Origin: Pseudomonas sp. Gutcm_11s
GTDB taxonomy: Bacteria; Pseudomonadota; Gammaproteobacteria; Pseudomonadales; Pseudomonadaceae
NCBI RefSeq assembly: GCF_028649395.1
Contig: NZ_JAQSUW010000014.1
Location: 1-64,000 of the forward strand
Length of the DNA stretch: 64,000 nt
Direction: 5' to 3'
The notes under the pieces are model-generated. The model saw only the letters and a program-made list of their open reading frames with translations. It made no database searches and was not told where the DNA came from. Below, piece by piece: positions 8,081 through 18,682 of the stretch. Made by a program: the position numbers and the translations under genes. Every line of letters begins with the position of its first letter. The stretch's first letter is position 1.

Positions 8081-9400
8081 ATGAATGCAGTAGTTGCCGC
8101 AGTCGGCATCATGTTGATCCTCAGCCTGTGCCGGGTGCACGTGGTGATCGCGCTGATCGCCGGTGCGCTGGCCGGGGGGATGCTCGGTGGGCTCGACCTG
8201 CAGGCCAGCCTGGCCGCCTTCAACAAGGGCCTGGGTGGTGGAGCCAACGTGGCACTGTCTTATGCGCTACTCGGTGCCTTCGCCGTGGCAATCTCCAAGT
8301 CCGGCCTGGCCCATGCCCTGGCGGACAAGGCCCTGGCGCTGGTCGGCCGCCAGCAGGAACGCGGCGGTGACCTGGTCGGCTGGCTGCTGATCGGCCTGCT
8401 GCTGGTGGTGTCGGTGTCGTCGCAGAACATCCTGCCGATCCACATCGCCTTCATCCCGCTGCTGGTACCGCCGCTGCTCTACGTGATGGCGCGCCTGCGC
8501 ATGGACCGCCGCCTGGTGGCCTGTGTGATCACTTTCGGCCTGATCACCCCCTACATCTTCCTGCCGGTGGGCTTCGGCAACATCTATCTGAACGAGATTC
8601 TGCTGGCCAGCGTGCGCAAGGGTGGCGTCGATACCGCCGGGCTCAGTGTCACCCAGGCCATGTTGCTGCCAGCCCTGGGCATGCTCTGCGGCCTGCTGGT
8701 GGCGGTGCTGCTCAGCTACCGCGGCAAGCGCGACTACGACCTGCAGCGTATCGAGCAGGTGGAGAAGGTCGCCGTGCAGTACAACCCCTACAGCCTACTG
8801 GTGGCCGGCGTGGCGGTGGCTGCGGCGTTCGCCGTGCAGCTGTGGCTGGACTCGATGATCATCGGCGCGCTGGTCGGCTTCGTGCTCTTCTCACTGTCCG
8901 GCGTGGTGCGCTGGCGCGAGTCGGATGACCTGTTCACCGAGGGCATGAAGATGATGGCCATGATGGGCTTCATCATGATCGCCGCCGACGGCTTCGCCGA
9001 GGTGATGCGTGCCACGGGCCACATCGACAGCCTGGTCGGCTCCGCCGCCGGCTGGATCGGCCACAGCCAGGCCATCGGCGCGCTGATGATGCTGCTGATC
9101 GGCCTGCTGGTGACCACCGGCATCGGCTCGTCCTTCTCCAGCGTGCCGATCGTCGCGGCCATCTTCGTGCCGCTGTGCGTGCAGCTTGGCTTCAGCCCGC
9201 TGGCTATCGTGTGCATCGTCGGTACCGCCGGCGCCCTGGGCGATGCCGGCTCGCCGGTGTCCGACTCGACGCTGGGCCCGACTGCCGGCCTGAATGCCGA
9301 TGGCCAGCACGACCATATCTGGGACACCGTGGTGCCGACCTTCCTGCACTACAACCTGCCGTTGCTGGCGTTTGGCTGGGTCGCCGCAATGGTGCTGTAA
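8081..9400 (+). CDS. NhaC/YuiF-like ion-coupled transporter
   Basis: Inner-membrane protein of 439 residues with about 11-12 hydrophobic segments, assigned to the Na+/H+ antiporter superfamily group that includes YuiF-type amino-acid permeases. Typical glycine/serine-rich motifs are present near residues 345-410 (TTGIGSSFSSVP and GDAGSPVSDSTLGPT). It corresponds by position to PA2653. Lying between two chemoreceptor genes, it may import a compound sensed by one of them (inference). A strong terminator follows at 9423-9460. Confidence 0.75.
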   Translation: MNAVVAAVGIMLILSLCRVHVVIALIAGALAGGMLGGLDLQASLAAFNKGLGGGANVALSYALLGAFAVAISKSGLAHALADKALALVGRQQERGGDLVGWLLIGLLLVVSVSSQNILPIHIAFIPLLVPPLLYVMARLRMDRRLVACVITFGLITPYIFLPVGFGNIYLNEILLASVRKGGVDTAGLSVTQAMLLPALGMLCGLLVAVLLSYRGKRDYDLQRIEQVEKVAVQYNPYSLLVAGVAVAAAFAVQLWLDSMIIGALVGFVLFSLSGVVRWRESDDLFTEGMKMMAMMGFIMIAADGFAEVMRATGHIDSLVGSAAGWIGHSQAIGALMMLLIGLLVTTGIGSSFSSVPIVAAIFVPLCVQLGFSPLAIVCIVGTAGALGDAGSPVSDSTLGPTAGLNADGQHDHIWDTVVPTFLHYNLPLLAFGWVAAMVL

Positions 9401-9422
9401 TCAGTGAGGGCTTCAGGCTGAA

Positions 9423-9460
9423 ACGGGGTTGCCGATAACACGGCAACCCCGTTCTGCTTT
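9423..9460 (+). terminator. Terminator of the transporter gene
   Basis: Perfect 12-bp arms ACGGGGTTGCCG and CGGCAACCCCGT around ATAACA, followed by TCTGCTTT. It separates the transporter from the CtpM-like receptor. Confidence 0.85.
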
Positions 9461-9490
9461 ATGCAGTTCCACAATAAGAAGGAAGGGAAC

Positions 9491-11173
9491 ATGCGCCTCA
9501 CGTTGAAAACCAAAGTGCTGCTGCTCGCACTGCTACCAGTCATCCTGTTCGCCCTGGTCCTGAGCGGGGCGGCGGCGAAGATCCTCACCGATCTGGCCGT
9601 CGACGAGGTGGCGCAGACCCGCGAGCGCCTGGTCGCCGAGAGCCGCCAGGAGCTGAAGAACTACATGCAGATTGCCCTCGGCTCGGTACAGGGCCTGTAT
9701 GACGGCGCTGCCCAGGGCGATACCGCCAGCCGCGAGCAGGCCATCGCCATCCTCTCCAAGATCAAGTACGGCAAGGACGGCTACTTCTTCGGCCACGACT
9801 CCGACGTGGTGCGCCTGTTCCGTGGCGACAGCTCGGTGGACGTGGGCAAGAGCCTTGCCGACCGCAAGGACCCTAACGGCGTCTACGTCAACCGCGAGCT
9901 GGTGCGGGTGGCCAAGGACAGCAGCAACTATGTGGAGTACAGCTCGCCGCTGCCCACCGACGAGAGCGTGCTGGTGCCCAAGCTGGCCTACAGCTACTAC
10001 CTGCCGAAGTGGGACATGGCGCTGGGCACGGCGGTCAACCTGGACGGCGTCGAGGCCCAGGTGGCCGAGGTCGAGGCAGCCATCGACGAGCGCGTCGACA
10101 CCATCCTGACCAGCATCCTCATTATTGCCGTGGTAATGCTGCTGGTGTTCGGCATCGGTGGCCTGGCGCTCGCCAATACCTTCCTGCGGCCGCTGCAGCA
10201 GATCAAGGCCAACCTCGACGACATCGCCGCCGGCGAGGGCGACCTGACCCGCCGCCTGCCGGTGACCAGTGACGATGAACTGGGCCAGCTGGCCGGCTCG
10301 TTCAACCGCTTCGTCGAGAAGATCCACGGCCTGGTGCGGCAGATCGCCGAGATGACCGAGCAGCTGACCGGCCTGGTCGGCCAGGTGGCGGCGCAGGCGC
10401 AGCGCTCCGAGCAGGCCATGGAGCGCCAGCGTCACGAGACCGATCAGGTGGCCACGGCGATCAACGAGATGTCTGCCGCCGCCCACGAGGTGGCCAAGAG
10501 TGCCCAGGGCGCCGCCGAGGCGGCCCAGCAGACCGACCGCGAGGGCCAGGCCGCCAAGCAGGTGGTGGACGGCAGCATCACCCGCATCCACGCGCTGGTC
10601 GGCGACATCCGCGAGAGCGGCCAGTCGCTGGATAGCCTGCAGCAGGATGTGCAGTCCATCGTCAGCGTGCTCGATGTGATCCGTTCCATCGCCGAGCAGA
10701 CCAACCTACTCGCGCTCAACGCCGCCATCGAGGCGGCCCGTGCCGGCGAGGCCGGGCGTGGCTTTGCCGTGGTGGCCGACGAGGTCCGTGCGCTGGCCAG
10801 CCGCACCCAGCAGAGCACCCAGGAGATCCAGGGCATGATCGACCGTCTGCAGCAGGGTACGCAGGCCTCGGTGACCTCCATGCGCCGTTCCAGCGATGCC
10901 GGTGAGATCACCAGCGAGCAGGCCAACCAGGCCGGCGCCTCGCTGGATGCCATCGCCGGGCTGATCGGCACCATCAACGCGATGAACGCACAGATCGCCA
11001 GTGCCGCCGAGGAGCAGACCGCGGTGGCCGAGGAGATCAACCGCAGCGTGCACCAGATCGCCGTAGCGGTGGACAGCGTGGCCGACGAGACCCGTCTGGG
11101 CGCCGACACCGCGCGCAGCCTGTCGGTGCTGGGTGAGCGCCTGGGCAGCCTGGTGCATCAGTTCCGCATCTGA
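9491..11173 (+). CDS. ctpM: Methyl-accepting chemotaxis protein, CtpM-like (single Cache)
   Basis: Chemoreceptor of 560 residues: TM1 about 8-30, a short periplasmic single-Cache domain about 35-200 (with [11 protein letters not shown] at 93-103), TM2 about 205-229, HAMP, and a signalling hairpin with tip at about 399-433. No CheR pentapeptide. The start is the ATG after AAGGAAGGGAAC; an in-frame ATG 30 bp upstream sits next to the preceding terminator. Position and architecture match PA2652 (CtpM), described as a malate receptor; the ligand is inferred by synteny. Confidence 0.8.
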   Translation: MRLTLKTKVLLLALLPVILFALVLSGAAAKILTDLAVDEVAQTRERLVAESRQELKNYMQIALGSVQGLYDGAAQGDTASREQAIAILSKIKYGKDGYFFGHDSDVVRLFRGDSSVDVGKSLADRKDPNGVYVNRELVRVAKDSSNYVEYSSPLPTDESVLVPKLAYSYYLPKWDMALGTAVNLDGVEAQVAEVEAAIDERVDTILTSILIIAVVMLLVFGIGGLALANTFLRPLQQIKANLDDIAAGEGDLTRRLPVTSDDELGQLAGSFNRFVEKIHGLVRQIAEMTEQLTGLVGQVAAQAQRSEQAMERQRHETDQVATAINEMSAAAHEVAKSAQGAAEAAQQTDREGQAAKQVVDGSITRIHALVGDIRESGQSLDSLQQDVQSIVSVLDVIRSIAEQTNLLALNAAIEAARAGEAGRGFAVVADEVRALASRTQQSTQEIQGMIDRLQQGTQASVTSMRRSSDAGEITSEQANQAGASLDAIAGLIGTINAMNAQIASAAEEQTAVAEEINRSVHQIAVAVDSVADETRLGADTARSLSVLGERLGSLVHQFRI

Positions 11174-11190
11174 AGCACGGGCGGTTGAAG

Positions 11191-11212
11191 AGGGCGCTGC
11201 GGCGCCCTTTTT
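11191..11212 (+). terminator. Terminator of the CtpM-like gene
   Basis: AGGGCGC and GCGCCCT arms around TGCG, followed by TTTT, 17 bp after the stop codon. Confidence 0.85.
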
Positions 11213-11289
11213 CATGGGCGCAGAAATAGGCCGCACTTTGCCGGCGCGCTGGCGGACTAAGCAGGAACAGCTCCGCAAGGCGTCCGCCC

Positions 11290-12351
11290 ATGTATTCATC
11301 GCGTGTCGAACAAAAAGCCTTCCTCGTTCTGCTGGTGGTGGTGACCCTGGTGTTCGCCGTCATCCTCCTGCCGTTCTGGGGGGCGTTGTTCTGGGCGGTG
11401 GTGCTGTCGGTGCTGTTCGCGCCGCTGCAGCGGCGCCTGGCCCTGCGCTTCGGCGGGCGCGGAAATCTCTCGGCGTTGCTCACGCTGCTGATCTGCCTGC
11501 TGGTGGCGATTCTGCCGATGATCCTCACCAGCCTGGCGCTGGTGAACGAGGGCTCGGCCATCTACCAGCGCATCGAGAAGGGCGAGCTGGACATCGGCGC
11601 CTATGTCGAGAGCTTCAAGGAAGTGCTGCCGGAGGCGGTGCAGCGCCTATTGGAGCGCATCGGGCTGGGCGACTTCGACGCCCTGCGCGACCGTCTCGCC
11701 AAGGGCGCGATGCAGGGCAGCGAGTTCCTCGCCACCAAGGCCTTCGACATCGGGCAGAACACCTTCCAGTTCCTGGTCGGCTTCTTCGTCATGCTCTACC
11801 TGCTGTATTTCTTCCTGCGCGACGGCCCCGAGCTGGCGCGCACGGTGCGCACGGCCGTGCCACTGGAGGAGTCGCTCAAGCGGCGCCTGCAGATCAAGGT
11901 CACCCGCGTGGTGCGCGCGACGGTCAAGGGCAACCTGGTGGTGGCCGCGGTACAGGGGCTGCTCGGCGGGCTGATCTTCTGGATGCTGGGCATCAGCAGC
12001 CCGCTGCTGTGGGGCGTGCTGATGGCGCTGCTATCGCTGTTGCCGGCAGTCGGCTGCGGGCTGGTCTGGGGGCCGGTGGCGCTATACATGCTGGCCCAGG
12101 GTGAGGTGCTCAAGGGCAGCGTGCTGGTGGCCTTCGGCGTGCTGGTGATCGGCCTGGTGGACAACATTCTGCGCCCGATCCTGGTCGGCAAGGACACGCG
12201 CATGCCGGACTACCTGGTGCTGATCTCCACCCTCGGTGGCCTGACTTTGTTCGGCCTCAACGGCTTCGTCATCGGCCCGCTGATCGCGGCGTTGTTCATC
12301 GCCAGCTGGGACCTGTACCGCAGCGGCCGGCAGCGGGTACGCCTGCCGTAA
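11290..12351 (+). CDS. AI-2E family transporter (PerM/YdiK-like)
   Basis: Inner-membrane protein of 353 residues with the hydrophobic layout of the family: two N-terminal segments, a cytoplasmic loop at about 90-150, then five or six segments. Family-typical C-terminal motifs are LLSLLPAVGCGLVWGP and VDNILRPILVGKDTRMP. Relatives have been tied to autoinducer-2 export, and others to sodium or proton exchange, so the name is a family label. It stands alone between two terminators and converges with the nuo operon. Confidence 0.82.
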   Translation: MYSSRVEQKAFLVLLVVVTLVFAVILLPFWGALFWAVVLSVLFAPLQRRLALRFGGRGNLSALLTLLICLLVAILPMILTSLALVNEGSAIYQRIEKGELDIGAYVESFKEVLPEAVQRLLERIGLGDFDALRDRLAKGAMQGSEFLATKAFDIGQNTFQFLVGFFVMLYLLYFFLRDGPELARTVRTAVPLEESLKRRLQIKVTRVVRATVKGNLVVAAVQGLLGGLIFWMLGISSPLLWGVLMALLSLLPAVGCGLVWGPVALYMLAQGEVLKGSVLVAFGVLVIGLVDNILRPILVGKDTRMPDYLVLISTLGGLTLFGLNGFVIGPLIAALFIASWDLYRSGRQRVRLP

Positions 12352-12374
12352 TTCCTCTGCCCAACAGGCAATAA

Positions 12375-12398
12375 AAAACCCGGCCAAGGCCGGGTTTT
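12375..12398. terminator. Bidirectional terminator between AI-2E gene and nuoN
   Basis: AAAACCCGGCC and GGCCGGGTTTT around AA, with A/T runs on both sides. It serves both the plus-strand transporter and the minus-strand nuo operon. Confidence 0.9.
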
Positions 12399-12415
12399 CT
12401 TTATGCGCTTGCGGC

Positions 12416-13894
12416 TCAGGGGGCGACTGCCACCAGGCCAGCATGCTGCACCAGTTCCAGCAGCGGCTGCGGGTAGACGCCGAGGAAGAAGGCGAGCAGG
12501 GCGACCAGTACCAGCATGATGCCGCCGGCGCGTTGGCCCCAGTTGAACGGCGCGTCGTGGCGTTTGAGGTTCGGCTCGGCGAGGAACAGCGTGACCATGA
12601 CCCGCAGGTAGTAGAACACGCCGATGGCGCTACCCAGGACCAGCGCGCCCAGCAGCAGCCATTGCTGCGACTCGACACCGGTGGCGACCACGTAGAACTT
12701 GCCGATGAAGCCGGCGGTCAGCGGGATGCCGGCCAGCGACAGCATCATCACGGTCAGCACGGCGGTCAGGTACGGACGGCGCCAGAACAGGCCGCGATAC
12801 TCGTACAGGGCGTCGGCGTCGCGGCCGCTATACGGCGTGGACATCAGGGTGATCACGCCGAACGCGCCCAGGCTGGTCAGCACGTAGGTGGCCAGGTACA
12901 CGCCGATGGCTTCCACGGCCAGGCCCTTGCTGGCGATCAGGGCGATCAGCAGGTAGCCGAAGTGGGCGATCGACGAGTAGCCGAGCAGGCGCTTGAGGTT
13001 GTTCTGCAGCAGGGCCAGCAGGTTACCGAACAGGATCGAGGCAATGGCCAGCACGGTCAGCAGGTCGTTCAGCCAGCCGCCGCTGGCTACCGGCGAGATC
13101 TGGTACAGACGCAGCAGCACGGCGAACACCGCCACCTTGCTGGCGGTGGCCAGGAAGGCGGCGACCGGTGCCGGAGCGCCCTCGTAGACGTCCGGAGTCC
13201 ACAGGTGGAACGGTACCAGCGACAGCTTGAAGGCCAGGCCGATCAGCATCATGCCGAAGCCGACCTGGGCGATCAGGCTCGGCAGGCCGTCGGCGGCCAG
13301 CTTGGCACCGATGCCGGCGAAGCTCAGGCTGCCGGATTCGGCGTAGAGCAGGGCCATGCCGAACAGCAGGAAGGCCGAGCCTGCGGCGGACAGCACCATG
13401 TACTTGATGCCGGCTTCCAGCGAACGCTTGTTGAAGAAGGCGTAGGCGATCATGCCGTAGGTCGGTACCGACAGCAGTTCCAGGCCGATGAACAGGCCGG
13501 CCAGGTGCTGCGCGCTGACCAGGACCAGGCCGCCGGCGGCGGACAGCAGGATCAGCAGGTACAGCTCTTCACGGTTGCCGGGGTAGCCCTGCTTGCCCGA
13601 TTCACCGCCCAGGTAGGCGTGGACCAGGGTGGTGCAGGCCAGCGTGGCGGCCAGCACCAGCGCCATGTAGTAGCAGGCGAACTTGTCGATCAGCAGCAGC
13701 GGGGTGACCTGGATCGGCGTCACGCTCACGGCCGGTATCACCGACAGCAGGGCCAGGTTGAGGCCCAGCACCGAGAGGATGAAGGCCATGGCGTGGTTGC
13801 GCTTCCAGGCGATGGCCAGCATCACCACGACGATGGTGGTGCAGGTGACCAGCAGCGGCAGCAGCGCGATGAAGTGTTGAGTCGTCAGTTCCAT
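12416..13894 (-). CDS. nuoN: NADH-quinone oxidoreductase subunit N
   Basis: Proton-pumping, antiporter-like membrane subunit of complex I, 492 residues with about 14 transmembrane helices. The family core is clear: NNLKRLLGYSSIAHFGYLL around 300-320 and a conserved Lys/Glu series in mid-membrane. It is the last gene of the nuo operon, 9 bp after nuoM, and ends 18 bp before the shared terminator. Confidence 0.95.
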   Translation of the reverse strand: MELTTQHFIALLPLLVTCTTIVVVMLAIAWKRNHAMAFILSVLGLNLALLSVIPAVSVTPIQVTPLLLIDKFACYYMALVLAATLACTTLVHAYLGGESGKQGYPGNREELYLLILLSAAGGLVLVSAQHLAGLFIGLELLSVPTYGMIAYAFFNKRSLEAGIKYMVLSAAGSAFLLFGMALLYAESGSLSFAGIGAKLAADGLPSLIAQVGFGMMLIGLAFKLSLVPFHLWTPDVYEGAPAPVAAFLATASKVAVFAVLLRLYQISPVASGGWLNDLLTVLAIASILFGNLLALLQNNLKRLLGYSSIAHFGYLLIALIASKGLAVEAIGVYLATYVLTSLGAFGVITLMSTPYSGRDADALYEYRGLFWRRPYLTAVLTVMMLSLAGIPLTAGFIGKFYVVATGVESQQWLLLGALVLGSAIGVFYYLRVMVTLFLAEPNLKRHDAPFNWGQRAGGIMLVLVALLAFFLGVYPQPLLELVQHAGLVAVAP

Positions 13895-13903
13895 AGCGCT
13901 TGA

Positions 13904-15433
13904 TTACCGGACCGAGGCGAGTTGAGTGAGGGCACCGCTGAACCACTGCTGCACGCCATGCATGCTGGCAGCGGAGGTGTCGAGCACCGGTTGCGGGTAG
14001 ACGCCGAGCAGGATCAGTAGCACCGCCAGGCCCAGCACCATGTACAGCTCGCGGGCCTTCATGGCCTGCAGCGGTGTATCGGACTTGGCCGGGCCGAAGT
14101 AGGCACGGTGGATCATCGCCAGCGAGTAGACCGAACCCAGTACCAGGCCGCAGGCGGCCAGGACCACGACCCACGGAGCGGCCGGGAAGCTGCCGATCAG
14201 GATCAGGAACTCACCGACGAAGTTGCCGGTACCTGGCAGGCCCAGTGCGGCGGCGGCGAAGAACAGGCTCACCGCAGGCAGCCACGGCAGGCGGGCCCAG
14301 ATGCCGCCCATCTCGCGCATGTCGCGGGTGTGCAGGCGCTCGTAGAGCTGGCCGCAGAGAATGAACAGTGCGGCGGCCGACAGGCCGTGGGCCATCATCT
14401 GCACCACCGCGCCCTGCAGGGCGATCTGGCTGCCGGAGTAGATGGCGATCAGCACGAAGCCCATGTGCGAGACGCTGGAGTAGGCGACCAGGCGCTTGAT
14501 GTCGGTCTGCGCGAACGACAGGAAGGCGCCGTAGGCGATGGCGAACACGCCGAGCCACATGGCGATCGGCGCGAACTCGGCCGAGGCGTTGGGGAACAGC
14601 GGGATGGCGAAGCGCATCAGGCCGTAGGCGGCGGTCTTCAGCAGGATGCCGGCGAGGTCCACGGAGCCGGCGGTCGGCGCCTGAGCGTGGGCATCCGGCA
14701 ACCAGGAGTGCACCGGTACCACCGGGAACTTCACGGCGAAGGCGGCGAAGAAGCCGAGCATCAGCAGGTACTCGGTACCGGCTGGCAGCTGGGTCTTCAG
14801 CAGGTCGGCGTAGTTGAAGGTCAGCACGCCGCTGCTGTTGTAGTTGATCAGCACCAGGGCGAGGATCGCCACCAGCATGATCAGGCCGCTGGCCTGGGTG
14901 TAGATGAAGAACTTGGTGGCGGCGTTGATCCGCGAATGACCCTTGCTGCCGCTATGACCCCAGAGCGCGATGAGGAAGTACATCGGCACCAGCATCATTT
15001 CCCAGAAGAAGAAGAACAGGAACAGGTCGATGGCGAGGAACACGCCGACCACGCCGCCAAGGATCCACATCAGGTTGAGGTGGAAGAAGCCGACGCGGTT
15101 CTGGATCTCGTTCCACGAGCACAGCACGGATAGTACGCCGAGCAGGCCGGTGAGGCAGATCATCAGGATCGACAGGCCGTCGAGGCCGAGGTGGATGCTG
15201 ATGCCGAGACGCTCGATCCACTGGACCTTGAACTCAGCGGCCCAGACCGGAGCGGCGCCAGGCGCGGGGGCCAGGCTGAAGTCGGCCGTGGCCCACAGCC
15301 ACAGGCCGAGGCCGAACAGCAGACCCATGGTCAGCAGGGCGATCCAGCGCGGCAGGGTGTTGCCGAAGCGCTCACCTTGCCAGCACAGCAGGCCGCCGAT
15401 GAAGGGGATCAGGATTAGCCAGGGCAGGATCAT
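13904..15433 (-). CDS. nuoM: NADH-quinone oxidoreductase subunit M
   Basis: Antiporter-like proton-pumping subunit, 509 residues, about 14 helices. Diagnostic stretches include [20 protein letters not shown] with the essential Glu, and the [19 protein letters not shown] helix shared by NuoL/M/N. It follows nuoL after 15 bp. Length and motifs are normal for the family. Confidence 0.95.
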   Translation of the reverse strand: MILPWLILIPFIGGLLCWQGERFGNTLPRWIALLTMGLLFGLGLWLWATADFSLAPAPGAAPVWAAEFKVQWIERLGISIHLGLDGLSILMICLTGLLGVLSVLCSWNEIQNRVGFFHLNLMWILGGVVGVFLAIDLFLFFFFWEMMLVPMYFLIALWGHSGSKGHSRINAATKFFIYTQASGLIMLVAILALVLINYNSSGVLTFNYADLLKTQLPAGTEYLLMLGFFAAFAVKFPVVPVHSWLPDAHAQAPTAGSVDLAGILLKTAAYGLMRFAIPLFPNASAEFAPIAMWLGVFAIAYGAFLSFAQTDIKRLVAYSSVSHMGFVLIAIYSGSQIALQGAVVQMMAHGLSAAALFILCGQLYERLHTRDMREMGGIWARLPWLPAVSLFFAAAALGLPGTGNFVGEFLILIGSFPAAPWVVVLAACGLVLGSVYSLAMIHRAYFGPAKSDTPLQAMKARELYMVLGLAVLLILLGVYPQPVLDTSAASMHGVQQWFSGALTQLASVR

Positions 15434-15448
15434 GACGGGCTATTTTCC

Positions 15449-17299
15449 TTAATTCAGAAACAGGAGGACGGCGAGCACGAACACCGCGCCCCCAGCTATG
15501 GAAGCGGCGTACCAGCGCACCTGACCGGTCTGGGCACGGGCCAGCAGGCCATTGCCACCACGGGCCAGACGCGGCACCAGGCCGATGCTCTGGTCGATCG
15601 GATCGCGGCCGAGCAGGCGGCAGATCAGCAGGTAGGGCTGCACGAAGACCTTGTCGTAGAGCCAGTCGAAGCCCCAGGCGGCGAACCACCAGGCCGACAG
15701 GAAGCGGCCCGGGGCGCTGGCGGCGACGGCGCAGGCGAAGCGACGCTGGCCGAGGAACAGCAGGGCGGCCAGGAGGATACCGGCCAGGGCGATGGCGCCC
15801 GAGGCGATCTCCAGGCCGTGCTTGGCCTCACCACCGGCATGGCCGATGCTCTGCGGCAGCACACCGTGCAGCGGCGGGGTGATCAGCGCGCCGACGAAGG
15901 TCGACAGCACGATCAGGGTGGCCAGCGGCAGGTTGTGAGCGATGCCGTGACCGGCATGGGCCTCGGTCTTCTGCTCGCCGTGGAAGGCGATGAAGATCAG
16001 GCGGAAGGTGTAGATCGAGGTCAGGAAGGCACCGGCCAGGCCTGCGTACAGCAGCTCGCTGTGACCGCTGGCGAAGGCTTCCCAGAGGATCTCGTCCTTC
16101 GAGTAGAAGCCGGCGGTGACCAGCGGCAGTGCTGCCAGGGCCGCGCCACCGACGATGAAGCTGGCGTAGGCCAGCGGCAGCTTCTTCCACAGGCCACCCA
16201 TCTTGAAGATGTTCTGCTCGTGGTGGCAGGCGTGGATCACCGCACCGGAGGCAAGGAACAGCAGGGCCTTGAAGAAGGCGTGGGTCATCAGGTGGAAGAT
16301 CGCCGCGTCCCAGGCCTGCACGCCGAGGGCGAGGAACATGTAGCCGATCTGGCTCATGGTCGAGTAGGCGAGGATGCGCTTGATGTCGGTCTGTACCAGG
16401 GCGGCGAAGCCCGCCAGCACCAGGGTCACGGCGCCGACGATGCCGACCAGCTCGAGAATCTCCGGGGTCAGCAGGAACAGGCCGTGGGTACGGGCGATCA
16501 GGTAGACGCCCGCGGTCACCATGGTGGCGGCGTGGATCAGCGCGGAGACCGGGGTCGGGCCGGCCATCGCGTCGGCCAGCCAGGTCTGCAGCGGCAGCTG
16601 GGCGGACTTGCCGACCGCACCGCCGAGCAGCATCAGGGTGGCGACCCACAGCCAGGTATCACCGGCCAGGTACTTCTGCGGCGCCAGCACCATCAGCTCC
16701 TGGATATTCAGGGTGCCGAGGTTGAGGAACAGCAGGAACAGGCCGATCATCAGGAACACGTCGCCGATGCGGGTGACGATGAACGCCTTGAGCGCCGCGT
16801 TACCGTTGGGCACGTGCTTGTAGTAGAAGCCGATCAGCAGGTACGAGCACAGGCCCACGCCTTCCCAGCCGAAGAACAGCACCAGCAGGTTGTCGCCGAG
16901 AACCAGCAGCAACATGCTGAAGATGAACAGGTTGGTGTAGGCGAAGAAGCGCGAGTAGCCCTCTTCACCGCGCATGTACCAGCTGGCGAACAGGTGGATC
17001 AGGAAGCCGACGCCGGTGACCACGCCGAGCATGGTGGCCGACAGGCCGTCCAGGTGCAGGGTGAAGCTCGGCGCCAGGCCTTCAACGTTCATCCACTGCC
17101 ACAGCGTCTGGGTGTACACGCCGTTGGCCGGTTCGGCACCGAGGAACTGGAATACGACCCAGGCAGCGCTCAGCGCGGCCAGGCCGACCGAGCCAACGCC
17201 GATCACGGCAGCGGTGTTTTCCGAGATACGCCCGCGGGAGAAGGCCAGCAGGAACCAGCCGAGCAGCGGGAAGAGGAGGGTGAGGAATAGAAGGTTCAT
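15449..17299 (-). CDS. nuoL: NADH-quinone oxidoreductase subunit L
   Basis: Largest antiporter-like subunit, 616 residues; its C-terminal lateral helix spans the membrane arm. [19 protein letters not shown] and [15 protein letters not shown] carry the conserved glutamate and lysine of the proton channel, and [19 protein letters not shown] is the NuoL/M/N signature. Its ATG overlaps the nuoK stop (ATGA). Confidence 0.96.
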   Translation of the reverse strand: MNLLFLTLLFPLLGWFLLAFSRGRISENTAAVIGVGSVGLAALSAAWVVFQFLGAEPANGVYTQTLWQWMNVEGLAPSFTLHLDGLSATMLGVVTGVGFLIHLFASWYMRGEEGYSRFFAYTNLFIFSMLLLVLGDNLLVLFFGWEGVGLCSYLLIGFYYKHVPNGNAALKAFIVTRIGDVFLMIGLFLLFLNLGTLNIQELMVLAPQKYLAGDTWLWVATLMLLGGAVGKSAQLPLQTWLADAMAGPTPVSALIHAATMVTAGVYLIARTHGLFLLTPEILELVGIVGAVTLVLAGFAALVQTDIKRILAYSTMSQIGYMFLALGVQAWDAAIFHLMTHAFFKALLFLASGAVIHACHHEQNIFKMGGLWKKLPLAYASFIVGGAALAALPLVTAGFYSKDEILWEAFASGHSELLYAGLAGAFLTSIYTFRLIFIAFHGEQKTEAHAGHGIAHNLPLATLIVLSTFVGALITPPLHGVLPQSIGHAGGEAKHGLEIASGAIALAGILLAALLFLGQRRFACAVAASAPGRFLSAWWFAAWGFDWLYDKVFVQPYLLICRLLGRDPIDQSIGLVPRLARGGNGLLARAQTGQVRWYAASIAGGAVFVLAVLLFLN

Positions 17300-17604
17300 C
17301 CGCGCATCTCGCTGGCAGCGTCGACATCGAGGGTGTTGAAGCGGCGATACAGCTGCAGCAGGATCGCCAGGCCGATACTGGCCTCGGCGGCTGCCAGGGT
17401 GATCACCAGAATGAACATCACCTGGCCGTCGGCTTGTACCCAGCGGCTACCGGCGACGACGAAGGCGAGGGCGGTGGCGTTCATCATCACTTCCAGGCTC
17501 ATCAGCACGAAGAGGATGTTGCGGCGCACCATCAGGCCGATCAGGCCCAGGCTGAACAGCACGGCGGCCAGGGCCAGGCCGTGTTCCAGAGGAATGGCAT
17601 TCAT
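17296..17604 (-). CDS. nuoK: NADH-quinone oxidoreductase subunit K
   Basis: Small membrane subunit, 102 residues, three helices. It has the two conserved membrane glutamates (MSLEVMMN near residue 38 and [10 protein letters not shown] near 74) used in proton transfer. The ATG at 17604 overlaps the nuoJ stop, and its own stop overlaps the nuoL start. A longer open frame upstream of this ATG is nuoJ sequence read in another frame. Confidence 0.95.
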   Translation of the reverse strand: MNAIPLEHGLALAAVLFSLGLIGLMVRRNILFVLMSLEVMMNATALAFVVAGSRWVQADGQVMFILVITLAAAEASIGLAILLQLYRRFNTLDVDAASEMRG

Positions 17605-18110
17605 GCAGTGGGCTCCTTGGCTTCGTGGCGGCCCAGGTGGTAGGCGGCGACCAGGGCGGCGAGCAGCAGCATGGAGGCCAGCTCGACTACCAGCAGGTAG
17701 GGGCCGAACAGGCTGATGCCAACGGCCTTGGCGTCCACGGTCTCCAGACCGATGGCGGCGCCGCTCGGGCTGGCGAACAGGGCGTACAGCAACTGGCCCA
17801 GCAGCAGCAGGGAGAGGATCGCAGGACCCGCCCAGATGCCGGGTTTCAGCCACTGTTTCTCCTGCTCGGCGGCAGCCGGGCCGAGGTTGAGCATCATCAC
17901 CACGAAGACGAACAGCACCATGATGGCGCCGGCGTAGACGATGATCTCCAGGGCGCCGGCGAACGGCGCACCCAGAGCGAAGAAGGTCGAGGCCACGGCC
18001 AGCAGCGAGACGATCAGGTTGAGCAGGGCATGTACCGGGTTGGTCCCGGTAATGACCATCACGGTAGAAGCCACGGCAACGCCCGCGGCGAGGTAGAAAG
18101 CAAATTCCAT
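17601..18110 (-). CDS. nuoJ: NADH-quinone oxidoreductase subunit J
   Basis: Membrane subunit, 169 residues, five helices, with the conserved [20 protein letters not shown] segment near 54-73 that forms a flexible helix in the E channel. Two adjacent ATGs occur; the second (18110) is better spaced from GGAGGGG. The stop overlaps the nuoK start. Confidence 0.94.
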   Translation of the reverse strand: MEFAFYLAAGVAVASTVMVITGTNPVHALLNLIVSLLAVASTFFALGAPFAGALEIIVYAGAIMVLFVFVVMMLNLGPAAAEQEKQWLKPGIWAGPAILSLLLLGQLLYALFASPSGAAIGLETVDAKAVGISLFGPYLLVVELASMLLLAALVAAYHLGRHEAKEPTA

Positions 18111-18120
18111 CATCCCCTCC

Positions 18121-18669
18121 TTAGGGCAGCAGGCCTTTGACGTTGATCGGTTCGGCCTCGTTCTGCGCGGCGCCTTTCGGCTTGCCGGCGATGGCCATGC
18201 CGGCGACGCGGTAGAAGTTGTAGTCCGGGTTCTTGCCTGGGCCGCTGATGAGCAGGTCTTCCTTCTCGTACACCAGGTCCTGGCGCTTGAACTCACCCAT
18301 CTCGAAGTCCGGCGTCAGCTGGATCGCGGTGGTCGGGCAGGCTTCCTCGCACAGGCCGCAGAAGATGCAGCGGGAGAAGTTGATACGGAAGAACTCCGGA
18401 TACCAGCGACCGTCCTCGGTCTCGGCCTTCTGCAGCGAGATGCAGCCGACCGGGCACGCCACGGCGCACAGGTTGCAGGCTACGCAGCGTTCCTCGCCAT
18501 CGGGGTCGCGGGTCAGCACGATGCGGCCGCGGTAGCGCGGCGGCAGGTACACCGGCTCTTCCGGGTATTGCAGGGTGTCGCGCTTGCGGAAGCCATGGCT
18601 GAACACCATGACCAGGCTGCGCAGTTGGGTACCGGTGCCAACCACCACGTCCCATATGTACTTGAGCAT
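18121..18669 (-). CDS. nuoI: NADH-quinone oxidoreductase subunit I
   Basis: Peripheral-arm iron-sulfur subunit, 182 residues. It carries two [4Fe-4S] clusters (N6a, N6b) with ligands Cys62, 65, 68, 72 and Cys101, 104, 107, 111 in CxxCxxCxxxCP patterns, passing electrons from NuoG to NuoB. It follows nuoH after 13 bp. Confidence 0.96.
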   Translation of the reverse strand: MLKYIWDVVVGTGTQLRSLVMVFSHGFRKRDTLQYPEEPVYLPPRYRGRIVLTRDPDGEERCVACNLCAVACPVGCISLQKAETEDGRWYPEFFRINFSRCIFCGLCEEACPTTAIQLTPDFEMGEFKRQDLVYEKEDLLISGPGKNPDYNFYRVAGMAIAGKPKGAAQNEAEPINVKGLLP

Positions 18670-18682
18670 TGCGTGTTTCTCC

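Noticed and set aside
14108..15133. Repeat-rich or CRISPR-like signal around the nuoM region
   Set aside because: Periodic CAG/GCC patterns are codon-usage effects of Leu/Ala-rich membrane genes; there are no regularly spaced identical repeats anywhere in the window.
12443..17290. Long antisense frames opposite nuoN, nuoM and nuoL
   Set aside because: They mirror membrane-protein codons, giving Gln/His/Gly-rich products without hydrophobic segments or start signals.
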